From assembly GCA_023414875.1 (NCBI GenBank), contig JAEZMV010000018.1, positions 62,001 to 126,000 of the forward strand: a stretch of DNA of 64,000 nt. The letters are read 5' to 3'. The position numbers were made by a program, and so were the translations under genes. Of the stretch, positions 53,523-61,361 are shown piece by piece; position 1 is the first letter of the stretch, and each line of letters starts with the position of its first letter. Under the pieces are notes generated by a model. It was not told where the DNA came from, did no database searches, and worked only from the letters and a program-made list of their open reading frames with translations. The stretch comes from Bacillota bacterium. GTDB taxonomy: Bacteria; Bacillota; Clostridia; Lachnospirales; Lachnospiraceae.

Positions 53523-54335
53523 ATGAAACGATTTCGGGTAAAGTTAATTGCATTCATTCTTCTCATCCTTCTACTCTATGGATGTGCCGGTAATAAAGCA
53601 ACTTCCACAACGAACGAAGAGAAAGAAACTGAAATTTATGTATTCATCGCGGCAAGCCTAAGCAATGCAATGACGGAGCTTGCTGACCGATATGCTAAGC
53701 TTCAGCCATACGTAAAGATTACATATAATGTAGACAGTTCCGGTACTCTTCAGATGCAGATTGGGGAGGGAGCGGAATGTGATTTGTTTTTTTCTGCAGC
53801 AATGAAACAGATGACTACACTAAAGGATGAGGGCTACGTGGAGGCAGCTTCCATTAAGAGTCTTTTAGAGAATAAAATAGTTCTAATAAAGCCCGCTGTT
53901 ACAAAAACTAAAGTAACCGGTTTTGAAAACCTTTATGAAGCAAGTAGCATCGCATTAGCCGGAGAAAGTGTTCCGGTAGGTTCCTATACCCGTGAGCTTC
54001 TTCAGAACTTAGGCATATGGGATAAGGTTCAGGAGACAGAGATCAACGAATGCAGCAATGTAACGGCTGTACTGGCAGCAGTCAGTGAAGGAAGTAATGA
54101 GGTAGGAGTTGTCTATGAGACAGATGCAAATTCTATGAAGGATTTGGTTGAAGTAATTGCAATTGCACCGGAGGATAGTGTAAGCAGTCCAGTAGTATAT
54201 CCTGCTGGTCTTGTGATAAATCAAGAGGCTGATGAGGCTCAGAAGCAAGCAGCTAAAGATTTTCTTGAATTCTTAACCTCGGAGGAAGCTATGTCAGTAT
54301 TCATAAAGTATGGTTTTACGATATACAAACAATAA
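53523..54335 (+). CDS. modA: molybdate-binding lipoprotein ModA
   Basis: Substrate-binding protein of a molybdate/tungstate ABC importer, about 270 residues. The lipoprotein signal ends LLLYGCAGN. The family opening EIYVFIAASLSNAMTELADRY, then YNVDSSGTLQMQIGEGAECDLFFSAA and the C-terminal YPAGLVINQEADE are characteristic, and Ser/Thr in AASLS and SSGT bind the oxyanion. ATG at 53523 follows AAGGAGG. The frame continues beyond the TAA into a 12-bp repeat array. modB follows, but no modC ATPase gene is seen. Confidence 0.92.
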   Translation: MKRFRVKLIAFILLILLLYGCAGNKATSTTNEEKETEIYVFIAASLSNAMTELADRYAKLQPYVKITYNVDSSGTLQMQIGEGAECDLFFSAAMKQMTTLKDEGYVEAASIKSLLENKIVLIKPAVTKTKVTGFENLYEASSIALAGESVPVGSYTRELLQNLGIWDKVQETEINECSNVTAVLAAVSEGSNEVGVVYETDANSMKDLVEVIAIAPEDSVSSPVVYPAGLVINQEADEAQKQAAKDFLEFLTSEEAMSVFIKYGFTIYKQ

Positions 54336-54554
54336 GATAAAGAAATTAAGTTAAATAAAGAGCTAAATAAAGAGCTAAATAAAGAGCTAAGTAAAGAGTT
54401 AAGTGAAGAATTAAGTAAAGAGTTAAGTAAAGAGCTAAGTAAAGGGTTAAGTAAAGAACTAAGTGAAGAGCTAAATAAATGGCTAAGTAAAGAGTTAAGT
54501 AAAGAGCTAAGTAAAGAGTTAATTAATGGAACTAGTATGAAAGTTTGGAAATAA
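54336..54554 (+). other. open frame continuing modA through the KELS repeat
   Basis: Directly after the modA TAA (54333-54335) the same frame is open for 72 codons to TAA at 54552-54554. It encodes DKEIKLN, fourteen KELS-like tetrapeptides and NGTSMKVWK. No start codon with a ribosome site is present, so it would be made only by stop readthrough or after a mutation of the stop. The peptide would be a charged amphipathic helix. Confidence 0.45.
54357..54524 (+). repeat. 12-bp minisatellite between modA and modB
   Basis: Fourteen full units of a 12-bp repeat with consensus AAAGAGYTAAGT, with partial units before it. Units vary by single bases (CTA/TTA, AGT/AAT, AAA/GAA). Read in the modA frame each unit encodes Lys/Glu-Glu-Leu-Ser/Asn, and no unit has a stop in that frame, whereas the other two frames have TAA in nearly every unit. 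Confidence 0.95.
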
Positions 54555-54611
54555 AGGAAACTGATACGGTTATTGATCGGAACATATTATAACAGAAAGA
54601 AGTGATACCTA

Positions 54612-55310
54612 ATGAAGGAGTTTATTAGCAATATTGATTTCAGTCCCTTTTTTATTTCAATAAAAACAGGCATCGTTGCCACAATCGTAGCTTTTTTTCT
54701 TGGGATATTTGCTGCAAGATTGGTGATGAATTTAGGTAAAAGACTTCGATGGGTTGTAGATAGTATCTTAACATTACCATTGGTGCTTCCGCCGACCGTG
54801 GCTGGCTTCTTTCTACTGCTGTTGTTTAGTTTGAGGAGACCGTTTGGCAATTTTCTTTATATGAATTTTGAAATAAAAATTGTTCAGACCTGGGCAGGTT
54901 GTGTCACCGCTGCTGTGGTCATAGCATTTCCGTTGATGTACCGCAATGCCGTAGCAGCCTTTGAACAGGTGGATGCTAATCTGATCTATGCAGCCAGAAC
55001 CTTAGGTATATCAGAATTTAAGATTTTTTGGAGAATAGTGTTACCGATTGCAGGCCCTGGAATTGCATCCGGTACGATTCTAACCTTTGCCAGAGCCATT
55101 GGTGAGTATGGTGCTACCTCGATGCTGGCAGGTAACATCTTGGGAAAAACCAGAACTATGTCTGTGGCAATCGCTTCGGAGGTATCTGGAGGTAATTTTG
55201 AAATAGCTGGTTTCTGGGTAATAACAATTGTATTACTATCATTTTTTATTGTATTATCCATAAATTTAATATCAGGCAGAGGAATGAAGCATGTCAGACG
55301 ATGGAATTAG
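54612..55310 (+). CDS. modB: molybdate ABC transporter permease ModB
   Basis: Membrane permease, 232 residues and about five membrane segments. The EAA loop YAARTLGISEFKIFWRIVLPIAGPGI and ARAIGEYGATSMLAGNILGKT are typical of ModB. AGAAAGAAGTG is a modest ribosome site. It normally works with ModA and a ModC ATPase; here the next gene is RF3, so the ATPase must come from elsewhere. The 276-base gap to modA contains the repeat array. Confidence 0.93.
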   Translation: MKEFISNIDFSPFFISIKTGIVATIVAFFLGIFAARLVMNLGKRLRWVVDSILTLPLVLPPTVAGFFLLLLFSLRRPFGNFLYMNFEIKIVQTWAGCVTAAVVIAFPLMYRNAVAAFEQVDANLIYAARTLGISEFKIFWRIVLPIAGPGIASGTILTFARAIGEYGATSMLAGNILGKTRTMSVAIASEVSGGNFEIAGFWVITIVLLSFFIVLSINLISGRGMKHVRRWN

Positions 55311-55393
55311 ACTCAGGATGGTAAATGCCTTGACAATATCCTTCTATTTATTATATGATGAAGTGGTTTTATAAATTGTTTGGAGGGTTTACT

Positions 55394-56980
55394 TTGAGTA
55401 ATTATGAAAATGAAATAAAAAAGAGAAGAACATTCGCTATCATATCCCACCCGGATGCCGGCAAAACGACATTAACGGAAAAGCTACTGTTATATGGTGG
55501 TGCTATTAATCTTGCAGGCTCTGTTAAGGGAAAAAAGACAGAAAAGCATGCGGTTTCAGACTGGATGGAGATCGAAAAACAACGTGGTATCTCTGTTACC
55601 TCATCCGTTATGCAGTTTAATTATGAAGATTATTGTATTAATATATTAGATACCCCAGGACATCAGGATTTCTCAGAGGATACTTATCGAACCTTAATGG
55701 CAGCGGATTCTGCAGTCATGGTAATTGATGCCTCCAAGGGTGTTGAGAATCAGACTGAGAAGCTGTTCAAGGTCTGTGTTATGCGTAATATACCGATTTT
55801 TACCTTTATCAATAAACTGGATCGGGAATCTAAGAATACTTTTGAGCTATTGGATGAGATCGAGACTGTTCTGGGAATCCGTACCTGCCCGATTAACTGG
55901 CCGATAGGCTGCGGCAAGAATTTTAAAGGAATATATGATCGTGAGAGTAAGCATATTACCCGCTTTTATGCAGCGCACAACGGACAGAAGGAAGTTGATA
56001 CCATTGAAGTAGAACTTGGGGATCCAAGTCTGGACTCTCTGATCGGCAAAGATAATCATGATATTTTAACTGAAGAAATAGAGTTGATTGATGGAGCAAG
56101 CAGTGAATTTGATATTGATAAGGTGCTTAGCGGTCAGCTGACACCTGTATTCTTTGGCTCTGCGCTCACAAACTTTGGTGTTGAGACCTTTTTGAAACGT
56201 TACTTATCTATGACAACATCTCCTCTCCCCAGAGTTTCCTCCGTAGGTAAGATAGATCCGCTTGAGAATGAGTTCTCGGCCTTTGTATTCAAAATTCAGG
56301 CGAATATGAATAAGGCACATAGAGATCGTATTGCTTTTATGCGAATCTGTTCCGGTAAATTTACCGCTGGTATGGAAGTGAATCATGTACAGGGAAATAA
56401 GAAGATCAGGCTATCCCAGCCTCAGCAGCTCATGGCTCAGGAAAGAACAATTATTGAGGAAGCCTATGCTGGAGACATCATTGGTGTGTTTGATCCCGGT
56501 ATCTTCTCCATCGGAGATACACTTTGTATGACGGACAAGAAGTTTACCTATGAAGGGATACCTACCTTCTCCCCCGAGCATTTTGCCAAAGTACGTCAGG
56601 TAGATACTATGAAACGTAAGCAATTCTTAAAAGGAATATCACAGATCGCCCAGGAAGGTGCCATTCAGATTTTTCAGGAATATAATACAGGTATGGAAGA
56701 AATCATCGTTGGTGTGGTTGGTATTCTTCAGTTCGATGTCTTGAAGTTCCGTCTGGAATCGGAATATGGGGTAGAAATACGTTTAGAGCCCTTAGCATAT
56801 GAGTATATTCGTTGGATTGAGAATAAAGATATTGAGGTAAGTAAGCTAAGTGTTTCTTCCGATACGAAGAAAATTAAAGATTTAAAGGGCAATCCTTTGC
56901 TATTATTTGTAAACCGTTGGAGTATACAGATGGCTTTGGATCGTAATAAAGATTTGGTATTATCGGAGTTTGGAAAATAA
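55394..56980 (+). CDS. prfC: peptide chain release factor 3
   Basis: Translational GTPase that removes RF1/RF2 from the ribosome after termination. Start TTG at 55394 has GGAGGG six bases upstream and gives the usual N-terminus (SNYENEIKKRRTFAIISHPDAGKTT); the in-frame ATG at 55355 adds 13 unusual residues. G1 SHPDAGKTT, G2 RGISVTSS, G3 DTPGHQDF, G4 NKLDRES and the RF3-specific domains II and III (GVVGILQFDVLKFRLESEYG) are present. About 528 residues, the normal length. Confidence 0.95.
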   Translation: MSNYENEIKKRRTFAIISHPDAGKTTLTEKLLLYGGAINLAGSVKGKKTEKHAVSDWMEIEKQRGISVTSSVMQFNYEDYCINILDTPGHQDFSEDTYRTLMAADSAVMVIDASKGVENQTEKLFKVCVMRNIPIFTFINKLDRESKNTFELLDEIETVLGIRTCPINWPIGCGKNFKGIYDRESKHITRFYAAHNGQKEVDTIEVELGDPSLDSLIGKDNHDILTEEIELIDGASSEFDIDKVLSGQLTPVFFGSALTNFGVETFLKRYLSMTTSPLPRVSSVGKIDPLENEFSAFVFKIQANMNKAHRDRIAFMRICSGKFTAGMEVNHVQGNKKIRLSQPQQLMAQERTIIEEAYAGDIIGVFDPGIFSIGDTLCMTDKKFTYEGIPTFSPEHFAKVRQVDTMKRKQFLKGISQIAQEGAIQIFQEYNTGMEEIIVGVVGILQFDVLKFRLESEYGVEIRLEPLAYEYIRWIENKDIEVSKLSVSSDTKKIKDLKGNPLLLFVNRWSIQMALDRNKDLVLSEFGK

Positions 56981-57020
56981 ACTTGAAGCTATAGTATCTA
57001 GAAAGCCGGAGGTTATTCAT

Positions 57021-57386
57021 ATGGGTTGTTTGGGTAATATATTATGGTTTATATTTGGTGGCTTTATCACTGGGATTAGCTGGTTATTGGTAGGATTTTT
57101 ATGGTGTATTACAATTATAGGAATTCCGATTGGTATTCAATGCTTCAAGCTGGCCGAGCTCAGTTTTTTCCCCTTTGGGAAGGAAGTTAAATATGGGGGA
57201 GGAGCCGGTTCCTTTTTACTCAATATACTTTGGATTATTTTTTCCGGTCTTCTACTTGCGATTGAATCAGCGGTGTTTGGACTTTTATTATGCATAACGA
57301 TTATAGGTATTCCATTTGGACTCCAGCATTTTAAGATAGCCAAACTAGCTTTGATGCCCTTTGGTGCCAGCATTGAACATAGCTGA
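57021..57386 (+). CDS. YccF domain membrane protein
   Basis: Small membrane protein of about 121 residues made of two repeated YccF domains: CLGNILWFIFGGFITGISWLLVGFLWCITIIGIPIG and the second copy LLNILWIIFSGLLLAIESAVFGLLLCITIIGIPFG, each followed by a cytoplasmic FKLAELSFFPFGKEV-like segment. The two halves are clear internal duplicates. ATG at 57021 has CGGAGG upstream; the in-frame start at 56970 lies inside the RF3 gene. Function of the family is unknown. Confidence 0.88.
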   Translation: MGCLGNILWFIFGGFITGISWLLVGFLWCITIIGIPIGIQCFKLAELSFFPFGKEVKYGGGAGSFLLNILWIIFSGLLLAIESAVFGLLLCITIIGIPFGLQHFKIAKLALMPFGASIEHS

Positions 57387-57459
57387 AGATGAAAATGATG
57401 AATAAGAATATAACGAAAGGTTTTACTTATTATTGATATATTTAATACAAGAAGGTGGG

Positions 57460-57510
57460 AGAGGACCTGTATAACTTGGTGCTCATTATACAAGTTTCCT
57501 CTTTGATTTT
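57460..57510 (+). terminator. terminator after the YccF gene
   Basis: AGAGGACCTGTATAA pairs with TTATACAAGTTTCCTCT (one mismatch or bulge), followed by TTGATTTTTG. It overlaps the end of the convergent MFS gene. Confidence 0.7.
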
Positions 57511-58691
57511 TGATGGGTGATTAACTGTAGTATTAGTATAATCCCCGAAAATGAGATAATTATAATTGCTATATATTGATAAGCCAAATTTAAACCAAAT
57601 TGATCTACGAAGAAGCCTCCAACGATATTACCGACGATACTTCCGATACCTGTTTGTATGATGGCTAAGATACTCTGCCCCTTGGATTGGTTCTCTTGCT
57701 TTACATTTTTACTGATATATACTGCGCAGCAAATGTACATAATCATATAGGTCAGTCCGTGAAGCGATTGAGCGATTATGATAAAACCGATACTTCCTCC
57801 GGTTACAATGAAAAACCTTATGCTTAAAATTAAGCACGAGAATATGGTTAGTTTCATTATGCTGATTTTTCTTAATACCCGGTTAATTAAAAATAAAATC
57901 GGTATCTCACTTAGGGCAGCTATGCAGCTGATATATCCGATCAGACCTTCGCTTAGGTTTAATTTTACCATGTAAACGCCGATGAAGCTACTATTGAAGC
58001 TAATCCCGACCTGGCCAATAAAGGCAAAGGCCAGTATAAAATAGATCTGTTTTGTCTCGAAGATATGTAATAATGCAGAGGGTTGGAACCTCCTAGTATT
58101 CTGCTTCTTCTCAGGAACCACATTGTCTAGTTCTTCCCTCTCGTCACCGGGTAATTTTCTTACAAATAAGAGCAGCATCAGGTAACCCAAAGACCCAAGG
58201 ATAAACTGTATTTCAGGGTTTTGCTTTACGATTGCACCTGCAATAATTACTACGATTGCATAACCGATTGTTCCACCCATTCTGATTTTAGTAAAATCCA
58301 GCCGGTATTTATACGTGTTATGTAATATTATAGCATCGCTTAAAGGAATGATGGAGGTACAGAATACCGATAATAATAAGGTTGCTATAAAAAATGTGAG
58401 GAAGGATTTCCCCAGATAGTAGGCAAACATCGAAATGCCGCTTCCTAGGATTACGAGAGATAAAATATCTTTTCTTCGTTCGGTCCGGTCACTTAGAACG
58501 GCCCATAGAGGCTGAATAAAGATTGCTATAATCGGTCCAATGGTCAGGAGCACACCAATTTGAACTGCACTCATCCCGGCTTTTGAATAATAAGAGCTTA
58601 AAAAGGGAGAATAGAAAGAGGAAGATATATATACAAAGGCATTCACCATAAGTAGGATAGAGCCTATATGATTAGTTTTTATTGTTTTCAT
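57486..58691 (-). CDS. MFS transporter, sugar or oligosaccharide type
   Basis: Major facilitator with about twelve membrane segments, 401 residues, resembling the MFS_1-like/LacY-related group. The MFS motif between helices 2 and 3 reads LWAVLSDRTERRKDIL. It starts 29 bases after an AraC regulator in the same direction, and a GH51 arabinofuranosidase is divergent. I infer that it imports arabinose-containing oligosaccharides, but drug or organic-acid transport is not excluded by sequence. Confidence 0.82.
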   Translation of the reverse strand: MKTIKTNHIGSILLMVNAFVYISSSFYSPFLSSYYSKAGMSAVQIGVLLTIGPIIAIFIQPLWAVLSDRTERRKDILSLVILGSGISMFAYYLGKSFLTFFIATLLLSVFCTSIIPLSDAIILHNTYKYRLDFTKIRMGGTIGYAIVVIIAGAIVKQNPEIQFILGSLGYLMLLLFVRKLPGDEREELDNVVPEKKQNTRRFQPSALLHIFETKQIYFILAFAFIGQVGISFNSSFIGVYMVKLNLSEGLIGYISCIAALSEIPILFLINRVLRKISIMKLTIFSCLILSIRFFIVTGGSIGFIIIAQSLHGLTYMIMYICCAVYISKNVKQENQSKGQSILAIIQTGIGSIVGNIVGGFFVDQFGLNLAYQYIAIIIISFSGIILILQLITHQKSKRKLV

Positions 58692-58720
58692 TGGTTAAAT
58701 CTCCTCCATTTTAAGCTGTT

Positions 58721-59494
58721 CTATGAATTTAGTTTCTTTCGGTAATTTGTTGGGGTAACGCCAACGATACGCTTAAACTGGCGCATAAAATGTTCCTCAT
58801 TCTCATAACCGCACAAGATAGATATCTCACGAACGGTATTACTGGTATCGGTAAGTGAAGCCTTCGCATATTCTATTTTACTGGTAATCACATCAGAATT
58901 GCAACTAATTCCAAAGGTTTGTTTGTATAGCCTTTGAAAATGGGAAGGACTCAGGTTGGCCCTCTGTGATAATGTGGCGATGGACCACCGTTCCTCGGGA
59001 TGATGGTAAATTGTTGATCTCAGATTGATTAGAGTATCATAATAATTCATTAATGTGGTATTCTGAGGTTTGTAAGCAATCAACTCACCCAGCTTTATGA
59101 ATAGTAGTTTCAACAGAAGACTCATAGATTCTTCCTTATATGCATTATTTGAGATGTATTCCAGATAGATCTCCTTCCATATTCTGCTTACTTGTTTTGA
59201 TTCGGGGATTGTAAATATAGTATCAAAGGGGATGTTATTGACTTCACGTTCACCTCTGGTATCAAAATGGATAAAGTCGTTAGCAAAGCTCCCCTGACTA
59301 GCACTATAAGATTGAGGAGTATTTTTATTATAAAGAATGATTGAATTCTTTACTGCTGTAATCTCTTTCCCTTCAAGACGGAAAATAGCAGGAGTTTTTA
59401 TAAGTATTAGCAAATAGTCTCCTGAACCTCCGGGCCGGTTAATCATAAAACGGTCATTATGAGTATAATTTATACCGATTCTATTTATCTTCAT
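58721..59494 (-). CDS. AraC family regulator beside arabinofuranosidase
   Basis: Regulator of about 257 residues. The N-terminal cupin-like half (about 10-130) is the likely ligand site; the C-terminal 100 residues contain two helix-turn-helix units (IATLSQRANLSPSHFQRLYKQTFG and VREISILCGYENEEHFMRQFKRIVGVTPTNYR). ATG at 59494 follows TTGGAGGTAACT. It lies between the divergent GH51 gene and the MFS gene and probably controls both. Confidence 0.88.
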   Translation of the reverse strand: MKINRIGINYTHNDRFMINRPGGSGDYLLILIKTPAIFRLEGKEITAVKNSIILYNKNTPQSYSASQGSFANDFIHFDTRGEREVNNIPFDTIFTIPESKQVSRIWKEIYLEYISNNAYKEESMSLLLKLLFIKLGELIAYKPQNTTLMNYYDTLINLRSTIYHHPEERWSIATLSQRANLSPSHFQRLYKQTFGISCNSDVITSKIEYAKASLTDTSNTVREISILCGYENEEHFMRQFKRIVGVTPTNYRKKLNS

Positions 59495-59562
59495 AGTTAC
59501 CTCCAAAAAGTATAATAAATCAGTTTAAAAACATTATATATCATTGTTTACACGAAGTCAAT

Positions 59563-59590
59563 GTGATACCTTAAAAGTATAAAATATCAC
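59563..59590. promoter_or_regulatory. inverted repeat in the araC-abf divergent region
   Basis: GTGATA (59563-59568) and TATCAC (59585-59590), centres 22 bases apart, about two helical turns, a spacing suited to an AraC-type dimer. It lies about 40 bases before the GH51 start. Confidence 0.45.
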
Positions 59591-59626
59591 TCATATAATA
59601 AATTTAGATGAAGATTGGAGGACAAA

Positions 59627-61126
59627 ATGAAAGCAAAATTAATATTAAATAAGGATTTCGTCGTAGGTAAGGTTGATGAAAGACTCTTTGGCTCCTTTAT
59701 TGAACATCTTGGAAGGGCAGTTTATAACGGCATTTATGAGCCTACTCACAAAACGGCAGATGATCAGGGATTTCGTACTGATGTCATCGATATGGTAAAG
59801 CAATTAAACGTTCCTATTGTAAGATATCCCGGAGGAAATTTTGTTTCAGGTTATAATTGGGAAGATGGAATAGGAGATAAGAGTAAGCGTCCGAGACGTG
59901 CAGAATTAGCATGGCATACCATTGAAACCAATGAGATAGGTATTGATGAATTTCAGGAATGGGCAAAAAGAGCCGGAACAAAAGTGATGCAGGCAGTAAA
60001 TTTAGGAACCAGAGGTCCTGAGGAAGCTCGTCAGCTACTGGAATATTGTAATTTTCCTAAGGGCACCTATTACAGCGATCTGCGTCGTGCTAACGGTTTT
60101 GAGGAGCCCTTTGATATTAAGGTTTGGTGTCTTGGAAATGAGATGGACGGCTCCTGGCAGATATGTGCTAAGACAGCAGAGGAATACGGCCGAATTGCCT
60201 GTGAAACTGCAAAAATTATGAAGGAGCTGGATCCTTCCATTGAGCTGGTTGCTTGTGGAAGCTCATCTATATCAATGCCAACCTTTGGAAAATGGGAAGC
60301 AACTATATTAGAGGACACTTATGATTATGTAGATTATTTATCCCTTCATAATTATTACGGTAACAGGGATAATGATACGTCTTCCTACCTGGCTTGTTCT
60401 CTGGATATGGATAAGTTTATCAAATCGGTAGCGGCTATCTGCGATTATGTAAAAGCGGTGAAGCATTCCGATAAAACAATGTATTTATCCTTTGATGAAT
60501 GGAATGTCTGGTTCCACAGCAACGAGGCTGACAGTAAGCTGGAACGCTGGCAGATAGCACCTCACCAGCTGGAGGATATATATAATTTTGAGGATTCCTT
60601 GGTGGTTGGGTGTCTCTTAATCACACTATTGAAGAATTGTGATAGAGTTAAGATGGCCTGCTTAGCGCAATTAGTCAATGTTATTGCTCCTATTATGACG
60701 GAGAATGGCGGCTCTACCTGGGCACAGACAATTTTCTACCCATTTATGCATGCCTCCAATTATGGTAGGGGAACTGCTTTAGCCCCGGTAATCCAGTGTG
60801 ATAAATATAGTACAAAAAATATAAAGGAAATACCCTATGTAGAAACAATCGGTATTTTAAATGAAGAAAAGAAGGAATTAACCGTATTTGCGGTTAACCG
60901 TTCTCTGGAAGACAGCGTTGATCTGTCAATTGATTTAAGAGATTTTAAGAATGCAGAAATAATTGAGCATCTGGTTCTGGAACATGAGGATATGAAGGCA
61001 GCAAATACCGCTGAACAGCCGAATCAAGTAGTTCCCCATGCGAATGGAATCACAAAATTATCTAAGAATGAAGCAATTGCTAGCTTAAATAAGCATTCCT
61101 GGAATGTGATCCGTTTTAAGATTTAA
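59627..61126 (+). CDS. abfA: alpha-L-arabinofuranosidase, GH51
   Basis: Releases terminal L-arabinofuranose from arabinan, arabinoxylan oligomers and related glycans. About 499 residues with the standard opening FGSFIEHLGRAVYNGIYEP and VRYPGGNFVSGYNWEDGIG. Acid/base Glu172 lies in CLGNEMDGSWQ and the nucleophile Glu291 in SFDEWNVW. No signal peptide, so it acts in the cytoplasm on imported oligosaccharides. ATG at 59627 follows TTGGAGG. The released arabinose would enter the araADB pathway encoded 31 kb upstream. Confidence 0.96.
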   Translation: MKAKLILNKDFVVGKVDERLFGSFIEHLGRAVYNGIYEPTHKTADDQGFRTDVIDMVKQLNVPIVRYPGGNFVSGYNWEDGIGDKSKRPRRAELAWHTIETNEIGIDEFQEWAKRAGTKVMQAVNLGTRGPEEARQLLEYCNFPKGTYYSDLRRANGFEEPFDIKVWCLGNEMDGSWQICAKTAEEYGRIACETAKIMKELDPSIELVACGSSSISMPTFGKWEATILEDTYDYVDYLSLHNYYGNRDNDTSSYLACSLDMDKFIKSVAAICDYVKAVKHSDKTMYLSFDEWNVWFHSNEADSKLERWQIAPHQLEDIYNFEDSLVVGCLLITLLKNCDRVKMACLAQLVNVIAPIMTENGGSTWAQTIFYPFMHASNYGRGTALAPVIQCDKYSTKNIKEIPYVETIGILNEEKKELTVFAVNRSLEDSVDLSIDLRDFKNAEIIEHLVLEHEDMKAANTAEQPNQVVPHANGITKLSKNEAIASLNKHSWNVIRFKI

Positions 61127-61203
61127 TCATATCATTGATTTTATACGGAGTGCTCGTTACTGTTTCGAATTTTTACTTTAAATAAATATTGAAATTTATT
61201 ATA

Positions 61204-61252
61204 AAAGGCGCGTTGCATATAACTTACTTCGTTATAGGCAACGCCTTTTTTT
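61204..61252 (+). terminator. terminator of the GH51 gene
   Basis: AAAGGCGCGTTGC and GCAACGCCTTT pair (two-base bulge), with ATAAC/GTTAT pairing inside, followed by a T-run. Confidence 0.93.
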
Positions 61253-61312
61253 TAGCAAATTCTAATCTATTATTAATAACTAATAAGTTGTATTTTTTTA
61301 CAGAAAGTGTAT

Positions 61313-61327
61313 ATTACATATTGTAAT
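61313..61327. promoter_or_regulatory. palindrome upstream of the SPFH gene
   Basis: ATTACA-TAT-TGTAAT is a perfect palindrome about 35 bases before the SPFH start and next to TTGTAT-17-TATTAC (about 61289-61317), a possible promoter. Likely operator. Confidence 0.4.
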
Positions 61328-61361
61328 ATAAAATTCTAAAAGAAAGAAGTGGAAGAAATTT

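Noticed and set aside
54357..54524. Regular repeat as a possible CRISPR array
   Set aside because: Units are 12 bases long and directly adjacent, with no unique spacers and no cas genes; it is a minisatellite.
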